Shown here: one piece after another, positions 38,966-50,767 of the stretch
How the letters are laid out: the number at the start of each line of letters is the position of its first letter
Numbering within the stretch: position 1 is the first letter of the stretch
NCBI RefSeq assembly: GCF_001984055.1
Contig: NZ_LYVO01000011.1
Coordinates: forward strand, 1 to 64,000
Origin: Variovorax sp. KK3
GTDB taxonomy: Bacteria; Pseudomonadota; Gammaproteobacteria; Burkholderiales; Burkholderiaceae_C
Direction of reading: 5' to 3'
Length of the DNA: 64,000 nucleotides
Made by a program: the position numbers and the translations under genes
The notes under the pieces: generated by a model
Databases searched by the model: none
Seen by the model: the letters and a program-made list of their open reading frames with translations, nothing else
What the model was told of the DNA's origin: nothing

Positions 38966-40575
38966 GCCAACTCGAAACCAAACTCAACGCCCGCTCGGCC
39001 GACTTCCAGGCCAACGCCGCCGCCATGCGCGCGCTGGTGGACGATCTGCACACGCAGTTCGCCAAGGTCGAAGCCGGCGGCGGCGAGGCCGCACGCAGCA
39101 AGCACACCGCGCGCGGCAAGCTGCTGCCGCGCGATCGCGTGGCGAACTTGCTGGACCCGGGCACGCCCTTCCTCGAGATCGCGCCGCTGGCGGCCCATGC
39201 GATGTACCACGGTGCCGCGCCGGGCGCCGGCCTCATTGCCGGCATCGGCCGCGTGAGCGGGGTCGACTGCATGGTCGTGTGCAACGACGCCACCGTGAAG
39301 GGCGGCACCTATTACCCGATGACGGTCAAGAAGCACCTGCGCGCGCAGGAGATCGCCGAGCAGAACCGCCTGCCCTGCGTCTACCTGGTGGATTCGGGCG
39401 GCGCCAACCTGCCGAACCAGGACGAGGTGTTTCCCGACCGCGACCATTTCGGCCGCATCTTCTACAACCAGGCCAACATGAGCGCGCAGGGCATCGCGCA
39501 GATCGCGGTCGTCATGGGCTCCTGCACCGCGGGCGGCGCCTACGTGCCGGCGATGAGCGACGAATCGATCATCGTCAAGGAGCAGGGCACCATCTTCCTG
39601 GGCGGCCCGCCGCTCGTGAAGGCCGCCACCGGCGAAGTGGTGACGGCCGAAGACCTGGGTGGCGGCGACGTGCACACGCGGCTGTCGGGCGTGGTCGACC
39701 ACCTGGCGCAGAACGACCTGCATGCGCTGGCGCTCGCGCGCAGTGCGGTGGGGAACCTCAATGCGCGCAAGGAGCAGCAGGCCGCCCCCGAAGGCGCGTC
39801 GTTCCGCGCGCCCGCGTTCGCCGCCGAAGAACTCTACGGCGTGATCCCCACCGACACCCGCAAGCCCTTCGACGTACGCGAGATCATCGCCCGCGTGGTC
39901 GACGGCAGCGAGTTCCACGAGTTCAAGGCCCGCTTCGGCGCCACGCTGGTCTGCGGCTTCGCCGAGATCGAGGGCATGCCGGTCGGCATCGTCGCCAACA
40001 ACGGCATCCTGTTCTCGGAGTCGGCGCAGAAGGGCGCGCACTTCATCGAGCTGTGCTGCCAGCGCAAGATCCCGCTGGTGTTCCTGCAGAACATCACCGG
40101 CTTCATGGTGGGCCGCAAGTACGAGAACGAGGGCATCGCACGCCACGGCGCCAAGATGGTGACCGCGGTGGCCACGGCCAACGTGCCGAAGTTCACCATC
40201 ATCATCGGCGGCAGCTTCGGCGCCGGCAACTACGGCATGTGCGGCCGCGCCTATTCGCCGCGCTTTCTCTGGATGTGGCCCAACGCGCGCATCAGCGTGA
40301 TGGGTGGCGAACAGGCCGCGAGCGTGCTGGCCACCGTCAAGCGCGACGGCATCGAGGGCAAGGGCGGCCAGTGGAGCGCCGACGAGGAAGAAGCCTTCAA
40401 GTCGCCCATTCGCCAGCAGTACGAACAGCAGGGCCACCCCTACTACGCCACCGCGCGGCTGTGGGACGACGGCATCATCGATCCGGCCGACACCCGACGC
40501 GTGCTCGCGCTGGGGCTGGCCGCCGCGCGCCACGCGCCGGTGCCAGAGCCGAAGTTCGGCGTGTTCCGCATGTGA
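38962..40575 (+). CDS. liuB: Methylcrotonoyl-CoA carboxylase beta (carboxyltransferase) subunit
   Basis: 537-residue carboxyltransferase subunit that moves CO2 from carboxybiotin to 3-methylcrotonyl-CoA. It shows the N-half acyl-CoA site ([67 protein letters not shown]) and the C-half ([76 protein letters not shown]). The [13 protein letters not shown] region is typical of methylcrotonyl rather than propionyl subunits. The alpha subunit gene liuD is 6.5 kb downstream, past the bio genes. Confidence 0.96.
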   Translation: MSQLETKLNARSADFQANAAAMRALVDDLHTQFAKVEAGGGEAARSKHTARGKLLPRDRVANLLDPGTPFLEIAPLAAHAMYHGAAPGAGLIAGIGRVSGVDCMVVCNDATVKGGTYYPMTVKKHLRAQEIAEQNRLPCVYLVDSGGANLPNQDEVFPDRDHFGRIFYNQANMSAQGIAQIAVVMGSCTAGGAYVPAMSDESIIVKEQGTIFLGGPPLVKAATGEVVTAEDLGGGDVHTRLSGVVDHLAQNDLHALALARSAVGNLNARKEQQAAPEGASFRAPAFAAEELYGVIPTDTRKPFDVREIIARVVDGSEFHEFKARFGATLVCGFAEIEGMPVGIVANNGILFSESAQKGAHFIELCCQRKIPLVFLQNITGFMVGRKYENEGIARHGAKMVTAVATANVPKFTIIIGGSFGAGNYGMCGRAYSPRFLWMWPNARISVMGGEQAASVLATVKRDGIEGKGGQWSADEEEAFKSPIRQQYEQQGHPYYATARLWDDGIIDPADTRRVLALGLAAARHAPVPEPKFGVFRM

Positions 40576-40613
40576 GACGTCGCAGATGTGAGTGATCCCA
40601 GCAAGGAGAGACC

Positions 40614-41126
40614 ATGTCGATGCCCAACTACTTCGCCAGCCTCGCGCGCTACCACGTGTGGGCCACGCACAAACTGCTGGACGTCAACCTCAAGGGCTTG
40701 TCCGATGCAGACTGGCGACGCGACTGCGGCCTCTACTTCCGCTCGGTGCACCGCACCGTCAACCATCTGGTCGTCACCGACAACATCTGGTACGCACGCT
40801 TCGCCGAGGGCCATTCGCCACGCGTGCCGCTCGACACCGAGCTCTTCGCCGAGCGCGCCGCCGTGTGCGAGGCGCTGCGCCAGGCTGTCACGCGCTGGAC
40901 GCCGTGGGTCGCCACCCTCGCGCCGGCACGCTACGACGGCCAGCTGGCCTACACGCGCAACAACGGCGAGCAGGTGAACATTCCCTTCGCGCCCGCGCTG
41001 GGCCACGTGTTCAACCACGCGACCCACCACCGCGGACAGCTCACGGCCGCCCTGACCGGCATGGTCCAGCCCGGGCCCGAGCTGGACTGGGTCTATCTGC
41101 TGCAGCAAGAAGCCAAGTCCCAGTGA
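40614..41126 (+). CDS. DinB-family protein
   Basis: 170-residue four-helix-bundle protein of the DinB superfamily. The metal-binding histidines are likely those in FRSVHRTVNHLVVTDNIWY (about residue 50) and in GHVFNHATHHRGQLTAAL (about residue 138). Some DinB relatives are thiol-transferases or damage-inducible, but the function of this type is not known. It lies within the liu operon between liuB and liuC, 38 bases after liuB with an AAGGAG site. Confidence 0.87.
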   Translation: MSMPNYFASLARYHVWATHKLLDVNLKGLSDADWRRDCGLYFRSVHRTVNHLVVTDNIWYARFAEGHSPRVPLDTELFAERAAVCEALRQAVTRWTPWVATLAPARYDGQLAYTRNNGEQVNIPFAPALGHVFNHATHHRGQLTAALTGMVQPGPELDWVYLLQQEAKSQ

Positions 41127-41138
41127 TCCACTGACCCC

Positions 41139-41936
41139 ATGAGCACCACCACCTTCACCACCCTCGAACTGGCCGTCGAAGGCCCCGTCGCGCGCATCTG
41201 GCTCGACCGGCCCGACCTGCGCAACGCCTTCGACGAAGTCGTGATCCGCGAGCTGGGCGATGCGTTCTCGCAAGCCAACGCGGCCGCCGACGTACGCGTA
41301 ATCGTGCTCGGCGCCCGCGGCCCCGCCTTCTGCGCCGGCGCCAATCTCAACTGGATGAAGCGTGCCGCCGAGTTCACGCACGAGCAGAACCTGGCCGACG
41401 CCGGCGGGCTGGCCGAAATGCTGCGCACCATCCACGACAGCCCCAAGCCCGTGATCGCCCGCGTGCAAGGTGATGTCTACGCCGGCGGCATGGGGCTGGT
41501 GGCCGCCTGCGACGTGGCCGTGAGCGTCGACACCGCGTGGTTCTGCCTCAGCGAGGTCAAGATCGGCTTGATCCCCGCCACCATCAGCCCCTATGTGCTG
41601 CAGGCCATGGGCACGCGGGCGGCGCAGCGCTACTTCCTGACGGCCGAGCGCTTCGGCGCCGCCGAGGCGCATCGCATCGGCTTCGTGCACGAAGTGGTCG
41701 CGGCCGATGCGCTCGATGCCAAGGTGGCCGAGCTCGTCAAGGCCTTCACGAGCGCCAGCCCGGCGGCCGTGCGCGCCTGCAAGCAGCTGATCGCCGACGT
41801 CGCCGGCCGCGAGATCGACGACGCGTTGATCGAGAAGACGGTGCAGGGCATCGCCGACATCCGCGCGAGCGAAGAGGGCCGCGAAGGCGTGCAGGCCTTT
41901 CTGCAAAAGCGCAAGCCCTCCTGGCTGGCCAGTTGA
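41139..41936 (+). CDS. liuC: Methylglutaconyl-CoA hydratase (enoyl-CoA hydratase family)
   Basis: 265-residue crotonase-fold enzyme. The oxyanion and active-site regions are ARGPAFCAGANLNWMKRAAEF and VQGDVYAGGMGLVAACDVAVS, with FCLSEVKIGLIPATISPYVLQAMG following. The position between liuB and liuD, plus the NLNWMK motif, points to 3-methylglutaconyl-CoA hydratase, which makes HMG-CoA in leucine degradation. It starts 12 bases after the DinB gene. Confidence 0.93.
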   Translation: MSTTTFTTLELAVEGPVARIWLDRPDLRNAFDEVVIRELGDAFSQANAAADVRVIVLGARGPAFCAGANLNWMKRAAEFTHEQNLADAGGLAEMLRTIHDSPKPVIARVQGDVYAGGMGLVAACDVAVSVDTAWFCLSEVKIGLIPATISPYVLQAMGTRAAQRYFLTAERFGAAEAHRIGFVHEVVAADALDAKVAELVKAFTSASPAAVRACKQLIADVAGREIDDALIEKTVQGIADIRASEEGREGVQAFLQKRKPSWLAS

Positions 41937-41949
41937 TCGAAGACACCCC

Positions 41950-42612
41950 ATGGCCCAGCTCGACCTGCCGCAACTGCTCGCCCTGGCCGCCGCCATCGGC
42001 TGGGCCAGCGGCGTGCGCCTGTACCTGGTCGTGCTGCTGACCGGCCTGGCCGGCTACCTCGGCTGGGTGCCTTTGCCGGGCGGGCTGCAGATGCTCGCGC
42101 ATCCGGCGGTGATCGCGGCCAGCGGCTTCATGGTCTTCATCGAGTTCTTCGCCGACAAGATCCCCGGCCTCGATTCGCTCTGGGACATGGTGCACACGGT
42201 GATCCGCATTCCCGCCGGTGCGGCGCTCGCGGCCAGCGTGTTCGGCGCGGACCATGCGCTGATGGCAGTGGTGGCCGCGCTGCTGGGCGGTGGCTTCGCA
42301 GCCACGGCGCACGTGGCCAAGTCCACCACGCGCGCGGCCATCAACACATCGCCCGAGCCGTTCAGCAACGTGGGCGCTTCGTTGGTCGAAGACAGCATGG
42401 TGCCCGCGGGCCTCTGGCTGGCGGTGGCGCATCCGCTCGTTTTCCTGCTGCTCTTCGTGGTGCTGCTGGTGCTGTCCGTCTGGTTGATCCGCAAGAGCTG
42501 GCGCTTTCTGCGGGCGCTCTTCGGCCGCGTGGCGCGCATCTTCAGCGGCCGGCCCGACCCTGGCGTGACACCCGCCTTCCGCGTCGCACGGCGCGAAGAC
42601 GGGTCGATCTAG
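41950..42612 (+). CDS. DUF4126 membrane protein
   Basis: 220 residues of the DUF4126 family: a hydrophobic protein with about four membrane helices (QLLALAAAIGWASGVRLYLVVLLTGLAGYLG, AVIAASGFMVFIEFFADKIPG, ALMAVVAALLGGGFAATAHVAKS, PLVFLLLFVVLLVLSVWLI) and a conserved VEFFADKIPGLDSLWDMVHT-type loop. The tail is basic and soluble. The function is unknown. It starts 13 bases after liuC. A run of seven T (42613-42619) follows the stop, without a clear preceding stem. Confidence 0.85.
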   Translation: MAQLDLPQLLALAAAIGWASGVRLYLVVLLTGLAGYLGWVPLPGGLQMLAHPAVIAASGFMVFIEFFADKIPGLDSLWDMVHTVIRIPAGAALAASVFGADHALMAVVAALLGGGFAATAHVAKSTTRAAINTSPEPFSNVGASLVEDSMVPAGLWLAVAHPLVFLLLFVVLLVLSVWLIRKSWRFLRALFGRVARIFSGRPDPGVTPAFRVARREDGSI

Positions 42613-42796
42613 TTTTTTTGTAACAGCGCCGGCGGCACGATGCTGCCCGGTTGAATGACGTTGAGGCAACGATGATTCCAACGGCGGCGAACGTCGCGCA
42701 ATCCATGGGCATCTCACCGGCTTCCGCTCGTTTGCGGTCGGCCGGCGGGCTGCCTACGATGCGCGGCCCACGCACCGTGGAACAAGGAAATCGCGC
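42613..42796 (+). promoter_or_regulatory. Gap before bioA; probable bio promoter region
   Basis: The 184-base gap between the DUF4126 and bioA genes opens with a T-run and TGTAACAG, then GC-rich text with an ACAAGGAA close to the bioA start. It probably holds the bio promoter. I could not find a convincing two-armed BirA box. Confidence 0.35.
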
Positions 42797-44185
42797 ATGC
42801 CGTCATTGAATCCATCGCCGCGCACTGCCGCGTCGCGCAACGCTGATTTGCAGCAGCGCAGCCGGCGCCACGTGTGGCATCCCTGCACGCAGAGCAGCCG
42901 CCTCGACGCGGCACCGCCGCTGCCCATCGCTCGCGGGGAGGGCGCCTGGCTCGTCGACCACGACGAGCGCCGCTACCTCGACGCCACCAGTTCGTGGTGG
43001 GTCAACCTCTTCGGCCATGCGCATCCGGCCATCAACGCCGCGCTGCGCGACCAGCTCGACACGCTGCCGCACGTGATGCTGGCCGGCTGCACCCATGCGC
43101 CGGCCGTCGAACTGGCCGAGCGCCTGTCGGCGCTGACCGGTCACGCGCTGGGCTATTGCTTCTACGCGTCCGATGGCGCGTCGGCGGTGGAGATCGCGCT
43201 CAAGATGAGCTTCCATGCCTGGCGCAACGCGGGCCGGAGCGACAAGCGCGGCTTCGTCGCGCTGCGCGGCGGCTACCACGGCGAAACGCTGGGCGCGCTG
43301 CACGTGACCGACGTCGCCGTGTTCCGCGAGGCCTATGCGCCCTTGCTGCGTGAAGTCCATCTCGCCCCCTCGCCCGACGCGCGCGGTGCCGCACCCGGCG
43401 AAGACGCGCTGGCCGTGGCCGTTCGCGCGGCCGCCGCGCTCGACGCGCTGCTGGCCGAGCAGCACGACCGCATCGCCGCCGTGATCGTCGAGCCCCTCGT
43501 GCAGTGCGCCACCGGCATGGCGATGCACGACCCCGAATACCTGCGCCTCGTGCGCGCCGCCTGCGACCGCCACGGCGTGCACCTCATCGCCGACGAGATC
43601 GCGGTGGGCTGTGGGCGCAGCGGCAGCTTCTTCGCCTGCGAGCAGGCCGGCATATGGCCCGACTTCATGTGCCTGTCGAAGGGCATCAGCGGCGGCTACC
43701 TGCCGCTCGCGCTGGTGATGACGCGCGAGGCCATCTACCAAAGCTTCGTCGACGACGACGTGGCGCGCAGCTTCCTTCACTCGCACTCGTACACCGGCAA
43801 CGCGCTGGCCTGCCGGGCGGCACTGGCGACGCTCGACCTGTTCGCGCAGGAAGACGTGCTGAACCGCAACCGCGGACGCGCGGCGCGCATCCTGCAAGGC
43901 TTGCGCAACGGACTGGGCCCGTCGCGCGCCGCGCACCTGCGCCAGCGCGGCATGATCACCGCTTTCGACGTGCGCGCGGCCGGCCCGCGCTTCGCCGAGC
44001 GCTTTCACCTGGCAGCGCGCGAGCAGGGGCTGCTGATGCGCCCCATCGGCAGCACCGTCTACCTGATGCCGCCCTACGTGGTGAGCGATGCCGAGATCGA
44101 TCTGCTGGTCGAGCGCACGCTGGCCACGCTCGATGCAGTAGCGCAACCTCACGCAACGGAGGCCTGCGATGTCGCGCTTGCTTGA
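42797..44185 (+). CDS. bioA: Adenosylmethionine-8-amino-7-oxononanoate aminotransferase
   Basis: PLP-dependent class III aminotransferase making 7,8-diaminopelargonate from KAPA with S-adenosylmethionine as amino donor. The 462-residue sequence shows [65 protein letters not shown] (PLP Asp) and the PLP Lys in [17 protein letters not shown]. An ACAAGGAA lies upstream. Its end overlaps the bioF start by 17 bases. It begins the bio set embedded in the liu cluster. Confidence 0.96.
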   Translation: MPSLNPSPRTAASRNADLQQRSRRHVWHPCTQSSRLDAAPPLPIARGEGAWLVDHDERRYLDATSSWWVNLFGHAHPAINAALRDQLDTLPHVMLAGCTHAPAVELAERLSALTGHALGYCFYASDGASAVEIALKMSFHAWRNAGRSDKRGFVALRGGYHGETLGALHVTDVAVFREAYAPLLREVHLAPSPDARGAAPGEDALAVAVRAAAALDALLAEQHDRIAAVIVEPLVQCATGMAMHDPEYLRLVRAACDRHGVHLIADEIAVGCGRSGSFFACEQAGIWPDFMCLSKGISGGYLPLALVMTREAIYQSFVDDDVARSFLHSHSYTGNALACRAALATLDLFAQEDVLNRNRGRAARILQGLRNGLGPSRAAHLRQRGMITAFDVRAAGPRFAERFHLAAREQGLLMRPIGSTVYLMPPYVVSDAEIDLLVERTLATLDAVAQPHATEACDVALA

Positions 44186-45401
44186 CCGCCTCCAGCACGA
44201 GATCGCCGCGCTCGACGGCCAATCGCTGCGCCGCCGGCGCCAGATCGCCGAGACCCCCTGCGCGCCCGAGCAGCGGCTGACGCTCGCCGGCGCGACCGCG
44301 CCGCGTACCATGCTCGCGTTCGGCAGCAACGACTACCTGGGCCTGGCCGCGCATCCGGCGCTGGCTGCGGCCCTGGCCGAGGGTGCCGCGCGCTACGGCA
44401 CAGGCAGCGGCGGCTCGCACCTGATCCTGGGCCACTCGCGCGCCCACCACGAACTCGAAGAGCGGCTGGCCGGCTGGATGGCGCCGTACATCCCCGAAGC
44501 GCAGAGCCTGTTCTTCTGCACCGGCTACATGGCCAACCTGGCCGTGCTGTCGGCGCTCGGCGGCGCCGAGGCGGTGATCTTTTCCGAGGCGCTCAACCAT
44601 GCCTCGCTGATCGACGGCGCCCGGCTGGCCCGCGGCAGCGTGCGGCGCTATCCGCACTGCGACATGCGGGCGCTCGACGCCGAGCTCGCCGCCTGCGACA
44701 CGCCGGTCAAGCTGATCGTGAGCGATGCCGTGTTCAGCATGGACGGCAACATCGCGCCGGTGGCCGAACTGCTCGCGCTGGCCGAGCGGCACGACGCCTG
44801 GCTGGTGCTCGACGATGCGCACGGCTTCGGCGTGCTGGGCGCGCGCGGCCGGGGCGTGCTCGAGGCCGCCAACCTGCGCTCCGACCGGCTGGTGCTCATC
44901 GGCACGCTGGGCAAGGCGGCCGGTGTGTCGGGCGCCTTCGTGGCGGCGCACCGCACGGTCATCGACTATCTGGTGCAACGGGCCCGGACCTACATCTTCA
45001 CCACCGCCGCGCCACCCGCCATCGCCCATGCGCTGCTCACCAGCCTCGACCTGATCGAGGGCGAGGAGGGCGCCGTGCGCCGTGCGCAGCTGCGCGCACG
45101 CATCGCGCAGTTGCGCGCGGGCGTGCAGGCCGTGCTGCCGGCCGACGGCAGCGCGTGGATGCCCGACTCGCCGACGGCGATCCAGCCGCTGATCGTGGGC
45201 GACAACGCCCGCGCCCTGCAGCTGTCGGCGCAGCTCGACGGCTTCGGCCTGCGCGTCGGCGCGATCCGTCCGCCCACCGTGCCGGCCGGCACCGCGCGGC
45301 TGCGCATCGCGCTGTCGGCCAGCCATAGCGAAGCCGATGTGTCGCGGCTCGTCGACGCGCTGGGACGCGCCTTGGCTCAACCGTGGAAGGAGGCCGCATG
45401 A
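44169..45401 (+). CDS. bioF: 8-amino-7-oxononanoate synthase
   Basis: PLP enzyme condensing pimeloyl-thioester with alanine, 410 residues. [70 protein letters not shown] and the PLP Lys in [15 protein letters not shown] are typical. It overlaps bioA by 17 bases and bioD by 4 (ATGA). An in-operon ribosome site GGAGG for the start lies inside the bioA end. Part of bioAFDB. Confidence 0.96.
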   Translation: MSRLLDRLQHEIAALDGQSLRRRRQIAETPCAPEQRLTLAGATAPRTMLAFGSNDYLGLAAHPALAAALAEGAARYGTGSGGSHLILGHSRAHHELEERLAGWMAPYIPEAQSLFFCTGYMANLAVLSALGGAEAVIFSEALNHASLIDGARLARGSVRRYPHCDMRALDAELAACDTPVKLIVSDAVFSMDGNIAPVAELLALAERHDAWLVLDDAHGFGVLGARGRGVLEAANLRSDRLVLIGTLGKAAGVSGAFVAAHRTVIDYLVQRARTYIFTTAAPPAIAHALLTSLDLIEGEEGAVRRAQLRARIAQLRAGVQAVLPADGSAWMPDSPTAIQPLIVGDNARALQLSAQLDGFGLRVGAIRPPTVPAGTARLRIALSASHSEADVSRLVDALGRALAQPWKEAA

Positions 45402-46096
45402 CGCCGCATTGCTTCGTCACCGGCACCGACACCGGCGTGGGCAAGACGCTGGTCAGCAGCGCGATCTTGTTTTCTCTCGCGGCATCGGGCCTGCGCGCCG
45501 TCGGCATGAAGCCGGTGGCCGCGGGTGTCGAGCAGATCGATGGTGAATGGATCAACGAGGACGTGCTGCACCTCGATGCCGCGGGCAACGTCGAGGCGCC
45601 GCTCGCGCTGCGCTGCCCGTACCTCCTGCGTGCACCGATGTCGCCGCATCTGGCCGCACATGACGAGGGCGTTCGCATCGAACTGCCGACGTTGCGCAGC
45701 GCCTACGAAGCGCTCGCGCAGCGCGCCGACGTGGTGGTGGTCGAAGGTGCGGGCGGCTTTCGTGTGCCGCTGGCCGACGACCTGGATGGCGCCGACCTGG
45801 CGCAGGCGCTGGGCCTGCCCGTCGTGCTGGTGGTCGGCCTGCGTCTCGGCTGCCTCAACCACGCGCTGCTGACCGCGGAGGCGATCCGCGCGCGCGGCCT
45901 GCGTCTGGCCGGGTGGGCGGGCAGTGTCGTCGATCCGCACATGCTGGCGCTGCAGGCCAACGTCGACACGCTGCGCGCCCGGCTGAACGCCCCTTTCCTC
46001 GGCGTGGTGCCGCGCCTCGCGGCGCCCGATGCGGCCCGGGCGGCCCGCCATCTCGACCTGCGCGTGCTGTGCAGCGACGCGGCGCTGGCCGCTTGA
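45398..46096 (+). CDS. bioD: Dethiobiotin synthetase
   Basis: ATP-dependent ring-closing carboxylase forming dethiobiotin from diaminopelargonate and CO2. The Walker-type start [19 protein letters not shown], the Lys in [10 protein letters not shown], and [51 protein letters not shown] are clear. ATG 45398 is used, overlapping the bioF stop and preceded by AAGGAGG. The length, 232 residues, is normal. Confidence 0.95.
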   Translation: MTPHCFVTGTDTGVGKTLVSSAILFSLAASGLRAVGMKPVAAGVEQIDGEWINEDVLHLDAAGNVEAPLALRCPYLLRAPMSPHLAAHDEGVRIELPTLRSAYEALAQRADVVVVEGAGGFRVPLADDLDGADLAQALGLPVVLVVGLRLGCLNHALLTAEAIRARGLRLAGWAGSVVDPHMLALQANVDTLRARLNAPFLGVVPRLAAPDAARAARHLDLRVLCSDAALAA

Positions 46097-46123
46097 GACG
46101 AGACACGAGAACAGAACACTTCC

Positions 46124-47119
46124 ATGGAACAAACACTGAGCTTCATCGAACGCAAGTCCGTCCAGCACGCGATTCCGGAACACGCCGACTGGACCGTCGA
46201 CCGCGTCGCCGCCCTCTTCGAACTGCCCTTCAACGACCTGCTGTTCCGCGCGCAGCAGGTGCACCGTCAGCATTTCGACGCCAACACCATCCAGCTGTCG
46301 ACCCTGCTGTCGATCAAGACCGGCGGCTGCGAGGAAGACTGCGGCTACTGCCCCCAGAGCGCGCACCACGACGCCGGCGTCAAAGCCGAAAAGCTCATGG
46401 CGCTCGACGACGTGCTCGCCGCAGCGCAAGCCGCCAAGGACAACGGCGCGACCCGCTTCTGCATGGGGGCCGCCTGGCGCAGCCCGAAGGAACGACATCT
46501 CGAGCCGGTGAAGGCGATGGTGCGCGGCGTCAAGGCGATGGGCCTGGAAACCTGCGTCACGCTCGGCATGCTCGAGGTCGAGCAGGCACTGCAGCTCAAG
46601 GACGCGGGCCTCGACTACTACAACCACAACCTCGACAGCGCGCCGGAGTTCTACGACAAGATCATCAGCACCCGCACCTACCAGGACCGCCTGGACACGC
46701 TCGGCCACGTGCGCGACGCCGGCATCCACGTGTGCTGCGGCGGCATCGTCGGCATGGGCGAGTCGCGCCTCGAACGCGCGGGGCTGATCGCGCAGCTCGC
46801 GAACCTCGATCCATACCCCGAGTCCGTGCCCATCAACAACCTGGTGCAGGTCGAGGGCACGCCCCTGGCCGGCACCGAGCCGCTCGACCCCTTCGAGTTC
46901 GTGCGCACCATCGCCGTGGCCCGCATCACCATGCCCAAGACCATGGTGCGCCTCTCGGCCGGCCGCGAGCAAATGGACGAATCGCTCCAGGCGCTCTGCT
47001 TCATGGCCGGCGCCAACTCCATCTTTTACGGCGATCGCCTGCTGACCACCGCCAACCCGCAAGCCGCGAAAGACCGCGCGCTGCTGGCGCGGCTGGGCAT
47101 GCGTACCGGCGACGCCTGA
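46124..47119 (+). CDS. bioB: Biotin synthase
   Basis: Radical SAM enzyme that inserts sulfur into dethiobiotin, 331 residues. The SAM cluster motif is [13 protein letters not shown] (C-x3-C-x2-C) and further landmarks are [39 protein letters not shown] and the C-terminal [19 protein letters not shown]. It ends the bio set; liuD begins 30 bases downstream. The product is the cofactor of LiuD's biotinyl domain. Confidence 0.98.
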   Translation: MEQTLSFIERKSVQHAIPEHADWTVDRVAALFELPFNDLLFRAQQVHRQHFDANTIQLSTLLSIKTGGCEEDCGYCPQSAHHDAGVKAEKLMALDDVLAAAQAAKDNGATRFCMGAAWRSPKERHLEPVKAMVRGVKAMGLETCVTLGMLEVEQALQLKDAGLDYYNHNLDSAPEFYDKIISTRTYQDRLDTLGHVRDAGIHVCCGGIVGMGESRLERAGLIAQLANLDPYPESVPINNLVQVEGTPLAGTEPLDPFEFVRTIAVARITMPKTMVRLSAGREQMDESLQALCFMAGANSIFYGDRLLTTANPQAAKDRALLARLGMRTGDA

Positions 47120-47149
47120 ACCTCTTTACTCCAACAAGGAAGCCCTGCC

Positions 47150-49162
<2,013 letters not shown>

Positions 49163-49173
49163 TTTGCTGTCGC

Positions 49174-49210
49174 GTCCGTGAAGATGCTTTCACGGACGGT
49201 TGTTTGCGTT
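49174..49210. terminator. Terminator after liuD
   Basis: GTCCGTGAA (49174-49182) pairs exactly with TTCACGGAC (49189-49197) around a six-base loop, followed by GGTTGTTTGCGTTT, a T-rich tail. It ends the liuD transcript and, on the other strand, may also end the convergent orphan gene. Confidence 0.7.
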
Positions 49211-49681
49211 TCAGATGTTCTGGATTTCGTCAGTTTTGCGGCGAACGAATTGACCGATTTCAAATTCGCTTGCTCGCTGTGCGGGTGGTAATCTTAGTTG
49301 CTCGTCAACAAATAGCGATAATGCTTCCGTCAGAGGCTTGACATGGGATTGTTCCACGGTGATTTTTTCGTCGCGAAGGGATATTTGGCATAACAACTCC
49401 AAGGCCACGTTGTCGATCGTTATGGGCTCGTTGAGCGCCTCGTACAACTCGATCTCGATGTCGTCCCCTCCGCTGGCATACTCAAAAGCCTTTTTGGACA
49501 CCATGCTAAATCGTTCTGCTTCTGGAATATCGAAGGCGTCAAAAATGGATTTGTATTTTGTCAGAGAATTTTCAATGTTTTGCTCGAGAAGTTGGCCATG
49601 GAAGATGACCCGAGAAGTCAAGTTCGAGGCAGGGGTCTCATTAGGCGTGGTAGCGCGTAGGGTGTTGGGCGAAATTTGCAT
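49211..49681 (-). CDS. Orphan hypothetical protein, 156 residues, low GC
   Basis: I do not recognise a family. The product is acidic, soluble and mostly helical, without signal peptide or membrane segment, and has one Cys. The first 25 residues are rich in Ser, Thr, Asn and Pro (MQISPNTLRATTPNETPASN), and the rest has segments such as LTKYKSIFDAFDIPEAERF and DDIEIELYEALNEPITIDNVALELLCQ. Codon use is AT-rich, unlike all neighbours, which suggests recent acquisition. It is convergent with liuD. An immunity protein or secreted effector are possible readings, but nothing proves either. Confidence 0.65.
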   Translation of the reverse strand: MQISPNTLRATTPNETPASNLTSRVIFHGQLLEQNIENSLTKYKSIFDAFDIPEAERFSMVSKKAFEYASGGDDIEIELYEALNEPITIDNVALELLCQISLRDEKITVEQSHVKPLTEALSLFVDEQLRLPPAQRASEFEIGQFVRRKTDEIQNI

Positions 49682-49787
49682 TTAAATGAATGTGATGATT
49701 TCTCGATCCTTCGAATAGATCGAGCGAGCTTTGTAACTGGCCACTTGCATTGGTTCCCGAGCAGTCCACGAAGTTTTTTTCTTCCAT
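49641..49787 (-). CDS. Possible small protein upstream of the island gene, 48 residues
   Basis: A short frame begins at ATG 49787 (MEEKNFVDCSGTNASGQL) and overlaps the start of the 156-residue orphan gene in another frame. It shares the AT-rich composition and lies just behind a TATATA-like promoter element at about 49808. No family is recognised and no clear ribosome site is visible, so it may be only a leader region. Confidence 0.25.
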   Translation of the reverse strand: MEEKNFVDCSGTNASGQLQSSLDLFEGSRNHHIHLNANFAQHPTRYHA

Positions 49788-49812
49788 GCCAACTTGGCTA
49801 ATTGATATATAG

Positions 49813-50742
49813 ATGCTAATAACAGTTTGCCTAAGCCAGACCCGCACGGAGCCGTGGGTCGAAGGCCTGCGCGCCGCGCTGCCGGAGGCCGATGTCGATG
49901 CGTGGGAGCCGGGCGCGCCGCAAGCCGATCACGCCGTGGTGTGGGCTCCTCCACAAGCGTTCATCGACGAGCAGGCGAACTTGCGCGGCCTGTTCAACAT
50001 CGGTGCCGGCGTCGACGCGTTGCTCAAGCTCGCGCTGCCGCCTGCGATCCGGGTCGTCCGCCTCGACGATGCGGGCATGTCCGTCCAGATGGCCGAGTAC
50101 GTGTGCCATGCGCTGATCCGCCACTTCCGCGAGTTCGACTTCTACGAGGCCGAGGCCCGCGAAGGCCGCTGGGCTTTTCGCAAGCCGCGCGAGCGCGAGG
50201 ACTTCGCGGTCGGCGTGATGGGGCTCGGCGTGCTGGGCGAGCGTGTGGCCCGCGCCGTGGCCCAGTTCGAATTCCCGGTCAACGGCTGGAGCCGCTCGCC
50301 CAGAGCCGTCGAGGGGCTGCGCTGCTACGCCGGCGAGGACGAGTTCGATGCCTTCCTGAGCGCCAGCCGCGTGCTGGTCAACCTGCTGCCGCTGACCGAG
50401 TCCACGCGCGGCATCCTCGACCGCCGCAACCTGTCGCAGCTGAACCGCGGCGAGCCCGGCGGCTACCTGATCAACGTGGCCCGCGGCGCGCACCTGGCCG
50501 AAGCCGACCTGATTCCACTGCTCGACAGTGGCCAGTTGGCCGGCGCCACGCTCGACGTGTTCGAGGTCGAGCCGCTGCCTCCGGATCACCCCTTCTGGCG
50601 CCACCCGAAGATCACCGTCACGCCCCACGGCTCGGCACGCACGATGCGCGAGGCCTCCATCGCCCAGATCGCGGGCAAGATCCGCGCGATGGAGCGTGGA
50701 GAGCCTGTGGCGGGTGTGGTCGACCTGTTGCGCGGATACTGA
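49813..50742 (+). CDS. ghrA: Glyoxylate/hydroxypyruvate reductase A-type dehydrogenase
   Basis: 309-residue D-2-hydroxyacid dehydrogenase. The NAD(P) motif is VGVMGLGVLGERVARAV (about residue 135), then the catalytic Arg in LINVARGAHL, Glu in DVFEVEPLPPDHPFW and His in VTPHGSARTM. The pattern fits GhrA, which reduces glyoxylate and hydroxypyruvate. The first eight codons (ATGCTAATAACAGTTTGC) are AT-rich and belong to the low-GC island, though the encoded residues are those expected of the family. It is followed by the HMG-CoA lyase gene after 25 bases. Confidence 0.88.
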   Translation: MLITVCLSQTRTEPWVEGLRAALPEADVDAWEPGAPQADHAVVWAPPQAFIDEQANLRGLFNIGAGVDALLKLALPPAIRVVRLDDAGMSVQMAEYVCHALIRHFREFDFYEAEAREGRWAFRKPREREDFAVGVMGLGVLGERVARAVAQFEFPVNGWSRSPRAVEGLRCYAGEDEFDAFLSASRVLVNLLPLTESTRGILDRRNLSQLNRGEPGGYLINVARGAHLAEADLIPLLDSGQLAGATLDVFEVEPLPPDHPFWRHPKITVTPHGSARTMREASIAQIAGKIRAMERGEPVAGVVDLLRGY

Positions 50743-50767
50743 ACAACACCCCACGAGAGACATCACC

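Larger units (their letters stand above)
49205..49830. other. Low-GC island between liuD and the ghrA-like gene
   Basis: The base composition drops sharply here: 23 of 60 bases are G or C at 49501-49560, against 41 of 60 at 49081-49140 in liuD. The segment holds a minus-strand orphan gene and an AT-rich upstream region with TATATA. The composition recovers within the first codons of the next gene. I see no insertion sequence, integrase or flanking direct repeat. Confidence 0.75.

Noticed and set aside
42613..42619. T-run as a terminator after the DUF4126 gene
   Set aside because: No stable stem immediately precedes it.
42613..42660. Possible BirA box (TTGTAAC) upstream of bioA
   Set aside because: Only one half-site is convincing; the would-be second arm (GGTTGAA) is too far and poorly matched.
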